From an uncultured Lachnospiraceae bacterium (GTDB lineage Bacteria; Bacillota; Clostridia; Lachnospirales; Lachnospiraceae), in contig CAKZZH010000033.1 of assembly GCA_937885345.1 (NCBI GenBank), positions 1-6,711 on the forward strand: a stretch of 6,711 nt of DNA, written 5' to 3'. Numbering within the stretch: the stretch's first letter is position 1; each line of letters begins with the position of its first letter. Shown piece by piece: positions 1 through 5,922 of this stretch. The notes under the pieces were generated by a model. It was not told where the DNA came from. It did not search any database and saw only the letters and a program-made list of their open reading frames with translations. Made by a program: the position numbers and the translations under genes.

Positions 1-6
1 CGGCTG

Positions 7-1371
7 TCACGCCGCGTCGATCCGATTCCGCGCGTCGTGTTTTTTATATTCTCTGTTCAAGCACCAGAACATCGTCGGAATGATATAGAGGCACGCGCTG
101 ATCCACGCGCTCTGGTCAGTATAGCATATCGCCGTATAACCATAGATCGGTACAAAGATCAGGCTTACAGATATTCTTGCTACCATCTCAAACACCCCCG
201 ACAGGATCGCTCTCATCGAATATCCGATGCCCTGCGTTGTCATACGCGTTGTATTAAGAAGTCCGATGACCCAGAAGAATTTACCGAGCGCAGCCAGATA
301 TTTGGACGATGCATCAAGAACGGCCTCTGATTTTTCACCGGAAACAAACAGCATTGTCATATTTCTTCCAAAGAATATAACGACCAGACCGATCGCGATA
401 CCGTAAGCAACGCCCACAACATATCCGATCCTTATACCCTGATTGATCCTTCTAAGCTTGGCCGCGCCGAGATTCTGGCTCGCAAAAGTCGACACTCCCG
501 TAGCAAGCGCATCAAACGGACTCATCGAGAGCTGTTTTATTCTGGCAGCTGCAGCAAATCCCGAAATATAAATATCTCCAAGGCCGTTATTGGCCGACTG
601 CATAACCATGCTTCCGATCGCGGTGATCGAATACTGAAGCCCCATCGGCACGCCCATGATCATCAGTCTTCCCATGATATGTCCGTTAAGGCGCTTCTCA
701 TTCTTGTCAAACCTGAGAACAGGAATTTTACATCTTATATAGATAAAACAGATAATTCCGCTCACGCCCTGTGCGATGATCGTCGCAAGTCCCGCACCCA
801 TGCAGCCCAATTCAAAAATTGCAATAAACAGGAAATCCATTCCTATATTAAGCACCGTTGAGATCACGAGGAAAATAAACGGTGTCCTTGAATCACCGAC
901 CGCTCTGAGCACACTCGACAGAATATTATAGAGAAGAGTAAACGGTATCCCCATAAAAATAACAAACAAATATCTGTAAGCATCATCATATATATTATCC
1001 GGAGTCTTCAGAAGATGCAGGATCGTAGGACACAAAATCGCGCATATCACTGTGATCACAACGGCAAATATAGCAGTGAGGAATTCTGCATTAAATATAT
1101 ATTCCCTCATATTAACATGATCGTTTGCCCCAAACCTTTGTGCCACAGGAATTGCAAATCCCGAGCATATACCGATACAGAACCCGATAACCAGAAACTG
1201 CACACTCGAAGAGGCACTGACAGCCGCAAGGCCATCCGTACCAAGTATATTTCCGACAATCGCCGCATCGGCGATATTATAAGTCTGCTGCAACAGATTT
1301 CCCAAAAGCAGTGGCAGTGCAAATTGAAGTATAAGAGGTAAAGGCTTGCCCTCTGTCATATTCTTTGTCAT
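7..1371 (-). CDS. MATE family multidrug/toxin efflux transporter
   Basis: Complete 454-residue integral membrane protein, the usual length for a 12-helix MATE antiporter. Family members export cationic drugs or metabolites in exchange for Na+ or H+ across the cytoplasmic membrane. The N-terminus (MTKNMTEGKPLPLILQFALP) and the following helix-1 motif with GNLLQQ and a D-x-A-I-V-G segment (residues 24-40) are typical. An AVGDSRTP-type loop lies at residues 157-164, at the end of the first half, and a QNLGA segment at 299-303 belongs to the second half. Hydrophobic segments alternate with short loops throughout. The start at 1371 has a weak AGG (1378-1380) six bases upstream; a second ATG four codons in is less likely because the family normally begins as here. 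The gene ends at TGA, six bases from the window edge. It is transcribed divergently from the methyltransferase. The substrate cannot be told from sequence. Confidence 0.95.
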   Translation of the reverse strand: MTKNMTEGKPLPLILQFALPLLLGNLLQQTYNIADAAIVGNILGTDGLAAVSASSSVQFLVIGFCIGICSGFAIPVAQRFGANDHVNMREYIFNAEFLTAIFAVVITVICAILCPTILHLLKTPDNIYDDAYRYLFVIFMGIPFTLLYNILSSVLRAVGDSRTPFIFLVISTVLNIGMDFLFIAIFELGCMGAGLATIIAQGVSGIICFIYIRCKIPVLRFDKNEKRLNGHIMGRLMIMGVPMGLQYSITAIGSMVMQSANNGLGDIYISGFAAAARIKQLSMSPFDALATGVSTFASQNLGAAKLRRINQGIRIGYVVGVAYGIAIGLVVIFFGRNMTMLFVSGEKSEAVLDASSKYLAALGKFFWVIGLLNTTRMTTQGIGYSMRAILSGVFEMVARISVSLIFVPIYGYTAICYTDQSAWISACLYIIPTMFWCLNREYKKHDARNRIDAA

Positions 1372-1476
1372 ATATTACCTGACTTTCTACGCGGTGTGTG
1401 GTGGCCCGGCGATAGCGGCGGTAACGGGCCGTGGTCGAGGCGCAAATATGCTGCGGCGCGACATCCCACAGGGCGT
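1372..1476 (-). promoter_or_regulatory. GC-rich, possibly structured 5' leader of the MATE gene
   Basis: This stretch between the predicted start site and the MATE ATG is much richer in G+C than intergenic DNA in such genomes usually is. It can form a six-base-pair GGCCCG/CGGGCC stem (1403-1408 with 1425-1430, 16-nt loop). A second, weaker stem CGCA/TGCG lies at 1441-1444 with 1452-1455. A 25-codon minus-strand reading frame rich in Arg and Pro, with an internal RPRP, runs from ATG at 1464 to TAG at 1387, but it has no convincing Shine-Dalgarno. I recognise no known riboswitch class. It may be an attenuator or simply compositionally odd DNA. Confidence 0.3.
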
Positions 1477-1482
1477 TTAATC

Positions 1483-1511
1483 ATTATATATCGTGCCGCG
1501 GCCGGTTACAA
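1483..1511 (-). promoter_or_regulatory. Predicted sigma-A promoter for the MATE gene
   Basis: Read on the minus strand there is a -35 box TTGTAA (1511-1506, 4/6 to consensus), a 17-bp spacer and a perfect -10 TATAAT (1488-1483). Transcription would start near 1476. That gives a leader of about 105 nt before the MATE start codon. Prediction is by consensus and spacing only. Confidence 0.5.
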
Positions 1512-1592
1512 TACGTTTGTTCAAGGAATATTGCATACTTTTCTGTGCTTTAAGCCTCTTGGTATGTATGAACCACCGGGCAAGCCCGACTA

Positions 1593-1621
1593 TTGCCATA
1601 AACCCAAAAATGACTTATGAT
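1593..1621 (+). promoter_or_regulatory. Predicted sigma-A promoter for the methyltransferase gene
   Basis: A -35 box TTGCCA (1593-1598, 5/6), a 17-bp spacer and a -10 TATGAT (1616-1621, 5/6) place the start near 1628, about 42 nt before the ATG at 1670. A small inverted repeat, CGGGC-AA-GCCCG (1577-1588), sits just upstream of the -35 box and could be a protein site, but it is short. Confidence 0.55.
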
Positions 1622-1669
1622 ATCTACAAACACAGGCGCAAAACATCGCCGATCAAAACGGAGTAAGAT

Positions 1670-2635
1670 ATGTGGATCGCAAATAACTGGAAGGACTACC
1701 AAGTCCTCGATACATCAAACGGAGAAAAACTTGAAAAATGGGGAGAATATGTGCTTGTTCGCCCGGATCCCCAGGTAATATGGGACACGCCGAAGGAACT
1801 TCCCGAATGGAAGCATCCCAACGCTCACTATCACAGAAGCAGTAAAGGTGGCGGAGAATGGGAATTTTTCAATCTTCCGAATGAATGGCAGATTGGATAC
1901 GGCAAGTTGCGCTTCAATCTTAAACCCTTCTCTTTCAAGCACACAGGGCTCTTCCCCGAACAGGCGGTTAACTGGGACTGGATGAGTGAAGTCATCCGAA
2001 AGCGCCTCATAAATAATAAGGCAGCCAAAGCTGCAACAACCGCATCCGCTGAAGTCCCCGGCAACCAAACCACTGAAGTCCCAGGCAGAGAGGCTGCCGA
2101 TGTGCCCGCCTCACGCCCGAAGATCCTCAACCTCTTCGCGTACACCGGCGGGGCAACGCTCGCATGCGTGGCGGCAGGAGCACATGTCACTCACGTTGAC
2201 GCTTCAAAAGGAATGGTCGGATGGGCCAAAGAAAACGCCGCATCCAGTGCGCTTCCGGAAAAATCTTTTAGATGGATTGTTGATGACTGCGTTAAATTTG
2301 TCCAGCGCGAGATTCGTCGTGGCAACCGGTATGACGCGATAATAATGGATCCGCCATCATATGGCAGAGGCCCTGGCGGCGAAGTGTGGAAAATAGAAGA
2401 GTCCATCTACCCGCTCATCATGCTCTGCAGCGAACTTTTGAGCGACGACGCACTCTTCTTCCTGATCAACTCCTACACGACCGGCCTGCAGCCCGGCGTG
2501 CTCACACACATGATCAAAACAGCGATTGCCAAAGACCGCGGTGGCACCGTATGCGCAGACGAAATAGGCCTGCCCATCGAAGGCACCGACCTTTCGCTCC
2601 CCTGCGGAGCCAGCGGCCGCTGGCTCGCCGGGTAA
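1670..2635 (+). CDS. Class I SAM-dependent methyltransferase, RlmI/COG1092-like (probably RNA-directed)
   Basis: A 321-residue cytoplasmic protein. The C-terminal half has a Rossmann-type methyltransferase fold. Motif I is NLFAYTGGA (154-162), with the acidic residue at the end of strand 2 in HVDASKGM (D177). A DPPSYGRGPGG motif IV (227-237) belongs to the family that includes 23S rRNA cytosine methyltransferase RlmI. The N-terminal part (1-115) is the family's beta-rich region, but no separate PUA domain is evident, so the substrate is inferred to be RNA and is not established. The start is well supported: GGAG at 1660-1663, six bases before ATG. Residues 127-150 are a three-fold eight-residue repeat (AEVPGNQT, TEVPGREA, ADVPASRP) between the N-terminal region and the SAM fold, likely an added flexible linker. 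The gene converges on the CotH-family gene with 16 bp between the two stop codons. Its own promoter lies upstream, so it appears monocistronic. Confidence 0.88.
   Translation: MWIANNWKDYQVLDTSNGEKLEKWGEYVLVRPDPQVIWDTPKELPEWKHPNAHYHRSSKGGGEWEFFNLPNEWQIGYGKLRFNLKPFSFKHTGLFPEQAVNWDWMSEVIRKRLINNKAAKAATTASAEVPGNQTTEVPGREAADVPASRPKILNLFAYTGGATLACVAAGAHVTHVDASKGMVGWAKENAASSALPEKSFRWIVDDCVKFVQREIRRGNRYDAIIMDPPSYGRGPGGEVWKIEESIYPLIMLCSELLSDDALFFLINSYTTGLQPGVLTHMIKTAIAKDRGGTVCADEIGLPIEGTDLSLPCGASGRWLAG
2048..2119 (+). repeat. Three degenerate 24-bp tandem repeats inside the methyltransferase gene
   Basis: Units at 2048-2071, 2072-2095 and 2096-2119 encode the eight-residue pattern [AT][ED]VP followed by four variable residues. 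The core GAAGTCCC is conserved in the first two units and drifts in the third. The array is in frame and ends just before the first strand of the SAM-binding fold. It is consistent with slippage or duplication tolerated in an interdomain linker. Confidence 0.7.
2607..2626. repeat. Perfect 20-bp palindrome at the 3' end of the methyltransferase gene; possible terminator element
   Basis: The sequence centred on GCGGCCGC reads identically on both strands for 20 bp, within the last codons of the methyltransferase. As RNA it could form an eight-pair stem with a GGCC loop. A T-rich stretch (2646-2656) follows only about 20 nt later, so it is not a textbook intrinsic terminator. A weak GCCG/CGGC stem (2627-2630 with 2640-2643) sits between. 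It may help to end transcription between the two convergent genes. Confidence 0.35.
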
Positions 2636-2651
2636 AATACGGCTGTTTTAT

Positions 2652-4634
2652 TTATTTGAATTTGTTGTTAACCCATGTCACCATTTTCTCAATATAGGTG
2701 TAACGCTTAGCAAGGAAATCGCGGATGCATTTCGATGAGGCGTAGCCACCGCTGAAAGCATCGCTTACTGAAGTTACGCCGGGGAAACGATCTGCAAACT
2801 GCTCATAGAGGGGCTTGTACTCATTCTCGAAGTTTTCGAGAAGTGTGAGCGCCTTGTCCTTGGCAAACTCATTTTCGCCGAGAGAAACAAGCTTTGCAAG
2901 ATAATCCTCTCTGAAGCTCTCATTGGTCATTGCGTATGCAAAGCAGAGCACCGCAGGATTCTTGGTGTCAAAATCAAGCAGGCCGTTTGGCTTATAGTTG
3001 TCCTCTTTGATGGTGTTGGTGGTGGCATCGCCACTGCCGCTCACGCCGCCGAACTCAACATCATAGATGCAGAATCGCCACTTTGAATCGCTGTAATTCT
3101 TTCCGTCGGCAGCAGTTGCCGAATCCGGGCCGTCCGCCGAAATGTCCATTCCAAGTGCTGACTTTTCCTCGTCGGTAAGCGTGCGCCACATCGACCAGTT
3201 CTTGCCGGGCCAGTCCCACTTGTTGTTGATCCAGACCTCCATCGCAAAGTAGTCGCGAAGACTTTCAAGATCGACCAACTCGCCGAGCTCCTCAAGCCCC
3301 GCGTCATCGAGTGAATCGTGCGAAGCGAAGAAATCGAGAAGATCCATAAAATAATAGCTTACATCTTCACCCTCAGGAACCTCGCCCTCGTCCATACTGT
3401 AGCCGATGGAGTATTTCTCGGCATCGCCCTTATGGACGATAACATCGTCCTTGTTCACGCCGTAGTGGTCGCTAAAATAATCATCGGTAAAATCTTCCTC
3501 CAACACATACAGGCCCCAGTATTCGCCGTTGATGTAGACAACCGCAGGGCGCGAGCGCTTGGTCGCGCACTCAAGCGAACTGCTGAGCTGCTGCCAGTAG
3601 GTATCGTTGAATTTGGAGGTGAAGGCACAGTTGCCGCCCGCACGAAGCACAAGAGTATCGAACGTCTCGAGCATTGCGCCGCTTGCATCAACGCACTCCT
3701 CACCGAAAACATCATATCTGAATTTGCCGTCGCCATAGGATTTACGTGCATACAACCTGAAGCCCTTTACAAGATCGGATCTCGAATAATTGCCCTGAAT
3801 CCTGATGCCGGCGTTCTGAGAAATCACTGAAGTCGCACCGGAAGCGTCCACCTCAAGCATCTCGATATACGCATTTCTCTCCCAGTCTCTACCGCGCTGA
3901 TTGTAATTTGCTTCTATTTTACGGCAATACTCGCCGTCAACCTTCTCACCGCTCGCAATCGCGTCAGCAAGCGCTTTATCGAAAATATTGCCCTTAACGT
4001 AAATGCCGTACTCAGGGTCAAACATGTCGTCGTAATTGATCGTGATATTAATGACCGCAAGGCCCTCGCCCGCAGCCTCGGCGCTTTCAAGCGCGCCTGG
4101 GATGTGCTCAGTAATGCCACCGATCAGATAAGTCCCCACCGTTTCAGCGGAAAATGTATCCTCGCCAACCTCGACAACCGCGCGGACAACGCTTATTTTA
4201 TCAACATCCTCATCGGACGGAGCGCTCTTCTCGCAAATGTTCTTGCCATCTTTAACATATGAATAATTCGCCGAGAACAAAGTCGGCGAAACCGCCGTAA
4301 ACACGTTAGGCGCATCGCCTCTGTCACTCACGGTAAAAGGCTCCGTGTAAAGTATCCTGGTCTCGCTGTACCTCGGATCCGTCCCGTCGAGCGTATAATA
4401 AATGTCCCCATCGCCCGTAAGTTCAAGTTCTATCGCCTCATCGTATACGCCGCTTTCCTTCGATAAAATAACCGCCTGATCTGCCGACGAATCATCCGAC
4501 TCAGCGCTCGAACCTGCCGACGAATCGGATGAGTCAGCCGAATGATCAGGCCTGTTAATCGTTGTAAAGCTGCAAGCGCACAGCGATGAAGCCGCAAGCG
4601 AAGCTGCAAGGATCAGTGCCAAACTTCTTTTCAT
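2652..4634 (-). CDS. Secreted lipoprotein with chitobiase-like domain and CotH-kinase domain
   Basis: A 660-residue exported protein. Residues 1-21 form a lipoprotein signal peptide (MKRSLALI, hydrophobic core, LCAC lipobox with Cys21 as the lipidated residue). A Ser/Asp-rich linker follows (about 30-53). A chitobiase/hexosaminidase C-terminal-like beta domain covers about 58-170 and contains YYTLDGTDP (79-87). A CotH domain covers about 190-600. CotH proteins are atypical protein kinases, first known from Bacillus spore coats. Visible family motifs are GIRIQGNYS (276-284), NGEYWGLYVLEED (369-381), INNKWDWPGKNW (469-480) and WRFCIYDVEFGG (519-530). In the last, Glu stands where many relatives have a second Asp (D-x-D-F-G). 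The start at 4634 is preferred over ATG 4640 because AGGGGG (4643-4648) is 8 bases from the former and only 2 from the latter. The role is probably in envelope or surface protein modification; the substrate is unknown. No VTC polyphosphate-type neighbour is present here. Confidence 0.88.
   Translation of the reverse strand: MKRSLALILAASLAASSLCACSFTTINRPDHSADSSDSSAGSSAESDDSSADQAVILSKESGVYDEAIELELTGDGDIYYTLDGTDPRYSETRILYTEPFTVSDRGDAPNVFTAVSPTLFSANYSYVKDGKNICEKSAPSDEDVDKISVVRAVVEVGEDTFSAETVGTYLIGGITEHIPGALESAEAAGEGLAVINITINYDDMFDPEYGIYVKGNIFDKALADAIASGEKVDGEYCRKIEANYNQRGRDWERNAYIEMLEVDASGATSVISQNAGIRIQGNYSRSDLVKGFRLYARKSYGDGKFRYDVFGEECVDASGAMLETFDTLVLRAGGNCAFTSKFNDTYWQQLSSSLECATKRSRPAVVYINGEYWGLYVLEEDFTDDYFSDHYGVNKDDVIVHKGDAEKYSIGYSMDEGEVPEGEDVSYYFMDLLDFFASHDSLDDAGLEELGELVDLESLRDYFAMEVWINNKWDWPGKNWSMWRTLTDEEKSALGMDISADGPDSATAADGKNYSDSKWRFCIYDVEFGGVSGSGDATTNTIKEDNYKPNGLLDFDTKNPAVLCFAYAMTNESFREDYLAKLVSLGENEFAKDKALTLLENFENEYKPLYEQFADRFPGVTSVSDAFSGGYASSKCIRDFLAKRYTYIEKMVTWVNNKFK
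4481..4526 (-). repeat. Imperfect repeat encoding the Ser/Asp-rich linker of the CotH lipoprotein
   Basis: The 13-mer CTGCCGACGAATC (plus strand) occurs at 4481-4493 and again at 4514-4526, 33 bp apart, so in frame. It encodes part of a low-complexity DSSA-type segment directly after the lipidated cysteine. Such linkers commonly tether a lipoprotein's folded domains away from the membrane. Confidence 0.55.
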
Positions 4635-4670
4635 AATCATTGCCCCCTAAAACTTTTCACATAAAATCGT

Positions 4671-4699
4671 TCTATATCAAACTATCTTGCATATGTGAA
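4671..4699 (-). promoter_or_regulatory. Predicted promoter for the CotH-family gene
   Basis: On the minus strand there is a -35 box TTCACA (4699-4694, 5/6), a 17-bp spacer and a -10 TATAGA (4676-4671, 4/6). The start would be near 4664, some 30 nt before the start codon. The -35 box is one end of the long inverted repeat at 4693-4722, which makes regulation at this site plausible. Confidence 0.45.
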
Positions 4700-4722
4700 C
4701 GCGCATCAATGCGCCTTCACAT
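4693..4722. promoter_or_regulatory. 30-bp near-perfect inverted repeat, candidate operator
   Basis: The arms are ATGTGAA-C-GCGCAT and ATGCGC-C-TTCACAT around a central CA, so 13 of 14 positions per arm are complementary. One end covers the -35 hexamer of the CotH-family promoter; the other lies about 65 bp upstream of the phosphatase -35 box. Neither predicted transcript covers it, which argues for a protein-binding site rather than an RNA hairpin. The outer TGTGA/TCACA halves recall CRP sites, but the 18-bp gap is wrong for CRP. Confidence 0.5.
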
Positions 4723-4786
4723 CATCACTCTAACTTTACGGCCCGCATAATAATACCCACGAAATTGTATATAAAAAGCATTAAAT

Positions 4787-4815
4787 TTGACACAAACGCT
4801 CATATACTCTATGAT
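4787..4815 (+). promoter_or_regulatory. Predicted strong sigma-A promoter for the histidine phosphatase gene
   Basis: A perfect -35 TTGACA (4787-4792), a 17-bp spacer and a -10 TATGAT (4810-4815, 5/6). Transcription should begin near 4822, giving a leader of about 100 nt before the start codon at 4924. This is the best promoter match I found in the intergenic regions. Confidence 0.65.
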
Positions 4816-4821
4816 TAGCGT

Positions 4822-4923
4822 ATGCACCCGCGCTACGCAGACTGCTGTGCAACAATCAAGCCCTACGCAGACCTGCGCTACGCGATCAAAAAAGGATGCC
4901 TGCGGCATCCGGAAAGGTTCGAT
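4822..4923 (+). promoter_or_regulatory. Repeat- and hairpin-containing 5' leader of the phosphatase gene
   Basis: The ten-mer CTACGCAGAC occurs twice (4833-4842 and 4863-4872). The second copy is followed by CTGCG, which can pair with its CGCAG. A seven-base-pair hairpin GGATGCC/GGCATCC with a TGC loop (4894-4910) abuts the Shine-Dalgarno region (AAAGG, 4913-4917). TGCAC/GTGCA (4823-4827 with 4847-4851) could also pair. The stretch is open in the phosphatase frame from an ATG at 4822, but that ATG has no ribosome site. It does not resemble a riboswitch class known to me. Confidence 0.4.
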
Positions 4924-5703
4924 ATGAAACTAATTTTTATAAGGCATGCTGAGCCTGATTATGAGAATAATACATTGACCGAGAAGGGATTTCGCGAGGC
5001 CGAGATCCTCTCGGAAAGAACAAAGAACTGGGATGTGACCAAAGTCTATTCGTCACCGCTTGAACGTGCGCGTTTTACCGCAGCGCCCTCCCTTAAGAAA
5101 TGGGGCAAAGAAGCGGATGTGCGCGAGTGGCTTCAAGAATTCACGATACCCTGGGTTACCGACGACATCGATAAAGCAAGGATTGTCTGGGACTTTCTGC
5201 CGTCCTATCTTGACGAGCACCCCGAGCTCTTCGACAAAGACGCGTGGCTTGACAACGAGATCATGCACACCGTCCCCGTCGCCGAGTATCACAATAAAGT
5301 CATCACCGGCTTCGACGCACTGATGGCCGAGCACGGCTACATCAGAAACGGAGCATTTTACAATTGTCCCGCGGCCGCCCTTCCGACCAACCACTATATG
5401 GTCTACGACGGCAACACGCTCGAGCACATGAAGGACGCCAAAGTCGACGAGACCACGCTCGTTTTCTTCTGCCACCTCGGCGTGATGAGCGTGCTCCTCG
5501 CACACCTTATGAACGTCAGCCCAGCCGTAATCTGGCACGGCTGCTTCGTCGCAACCTCGTCAGTCACCGTACTTTGCAGCGAAGAGCGCACTCCGGGCGA
5601 GGCATATTTCAGATGCCAGTGTCTCGGCGACACCTCCCACCTGCGCGCGGTCGGCGAGAAGGTATCGTATTACGGCTATTTTACAACACCGTTCCAAGGG
5701 TAA
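4924..5703 (+). CDS. Histidine phosphatase superfamily protein
   Basis: A 259-residue cytoplasmic protein of the branch containing phosphoglycerate mutases and related phosphatases. It opens with MKLIFIRHAEP, in which His8 is the expected phospho-acceptor and Arg7 its partner. SSPLERA (43-49) supplies the second conserved Arg (R48). FFCHLG (181-186) supplies the second catalytic His (H184). Acidic residues in EWLQEF (68-73) are candidates for the proton donor. The middle region (about 75-170) is longer than in a minimal 200-residue member and probably caps the active site, so the substrate is not predictable. The start at 4924 is chosen because the RHG-family strand begins there and AAAGG lies six bases upstream; the in-frame extension to 4822 has neither support. 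It has its own promoter and converges on copA with only six bases between the genes, so their transcripts probably overlap at the 3' ends. Confidence 0.9.
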   Translation: MKLIFIRHAEPDYENNTLTEKGFREAEILSERTKNWDVTKVYSSPLERARFTAAPSLKKWGKEADVREWLQEFTIPWVTDDIDKARIVWDFLPSYLDEHPELFDKDAWLDNEIMHTVPVAEYHNKVITGFDALMAEHGYIRNGAFYNCPAAALPTNHYMVYDGNTLEHMKDAKVDETTLVFFCHLGVMSVLLAHLMNVSPAVIWHGCFVATSSVTVLCSEERTPGEAYFRCQCLGDTSHLRAVGEKVSYYGYFTTPFQG

Positions 5704-5709
5704 AATACA

Positions 5710-5922
5710 CTACTCAATTCCCATAAAAGTATATCCTGCGTCTTCAACGGCCGCCTTTACGGCTTCCTCTGAGGGCGCAGTTGTTATTTCCATGCACGCA
5801 CTTGCGCTGCCTCTACTGGCCGTCACGCTCGTGACGCCGTCAAGCTTCTCAAGCGCCTCCTTCACATGAGCCTCACACTTAGGGCACATCATTCCGTCAA
5901 TCTTAACTGTCATCGTACTCAT
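5710..5922 (-). CDS. Possible internally initiated CopZ-like copper chaperone (same frame as copA)
   Basis: The fused heavy-metal domain begins at an ATG (5922-5920) preceded by AAGGAGG (5934-5928) with a five-base spacer, a near-ideal ribosome site. Translation from it would give a 70-residue protein, the size of free CopZ chaperones, with the Cu(I)-binding MMCPKC motif at residues 11-16. CopZ delivers Cu(I) to CopA or to a copper-sensing repressor. The site could be a relic of a formerly separate copZ gene or an active second start that yields both fused and free forms. E. coli also obtains a free copper chaperone from copA, there by ribosomal frameshifting. The domain is certain; its separate translation is inference. 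Confidence 0.45.
   Translation of the reverse strand: MSTMTVKIDGMMCPKCEAHVKEALEKLDGVTSVTASRGSASACMEITTAPSEEAVKAAVEDAGYTFMGIE

Noticed and set aside
1403..1440. Segment resembling the start of a 5S rRNA (GGCGATAGCGGCGG).
   Set aside because: The similarity stops after about 15 bases; the expected CACCCGTTCCCAT and closing helix are missing, so it is taken as chance.
1517..1539. TTGTTC and CATACT as a second plus-strand promoter.
   Set aside because: The spacer is only 11 bp; the TTGCCA-N17-TATGAT promoter downstream is far better.
1396..1620. A 74-codon plus-strand reading frame in the intergenic region before the methyltransferase.
   Set aside because: It has no ribosome site, resembles no known protein, and overlaps both predicted promoters. 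Its openness is explained by the GC-rich composition of its first half.
3318..3830. A 170-codon plus-strand reading frame opposite the CotH-family gene.
   Set aside because: It is the antisense shadow of a strongly supported gene and shows no ribosome site or recognisable protein.
4694..4721. CRP-type site suggested by the TGTGA and TCACA ends.
   Set aside because: CRP sites have a six-base gap between these halves; here it is 18, and the inner bases are also palindromic.
4822..4923. N-terminal extension of the phosphatase to ATG 4822.
   Set aside because: The family begins at MKLIFIRHAEP, a ribosome site precedes 4924, and the upstream ATG has none and sits at the predicted transcription start.
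5677..5707. TATTTTAC/GTAAAATA inverted repeat across the phosphatase stop codon as a terminator.
   Set aside because: The eight-pair stem is nearly all A-T with a 15-nt loop and no following T-run, so it is too weak to call.
2630..5708. The identical 11-mer GGGTAAAATAC spans the stop codons of both plus-strand genes (2630-2640 and 5698-5708).
   Set aside because: Several 11-mer matches are expected by chance in 6.7 kb, and TAAAATA is a common sequence after a stop.
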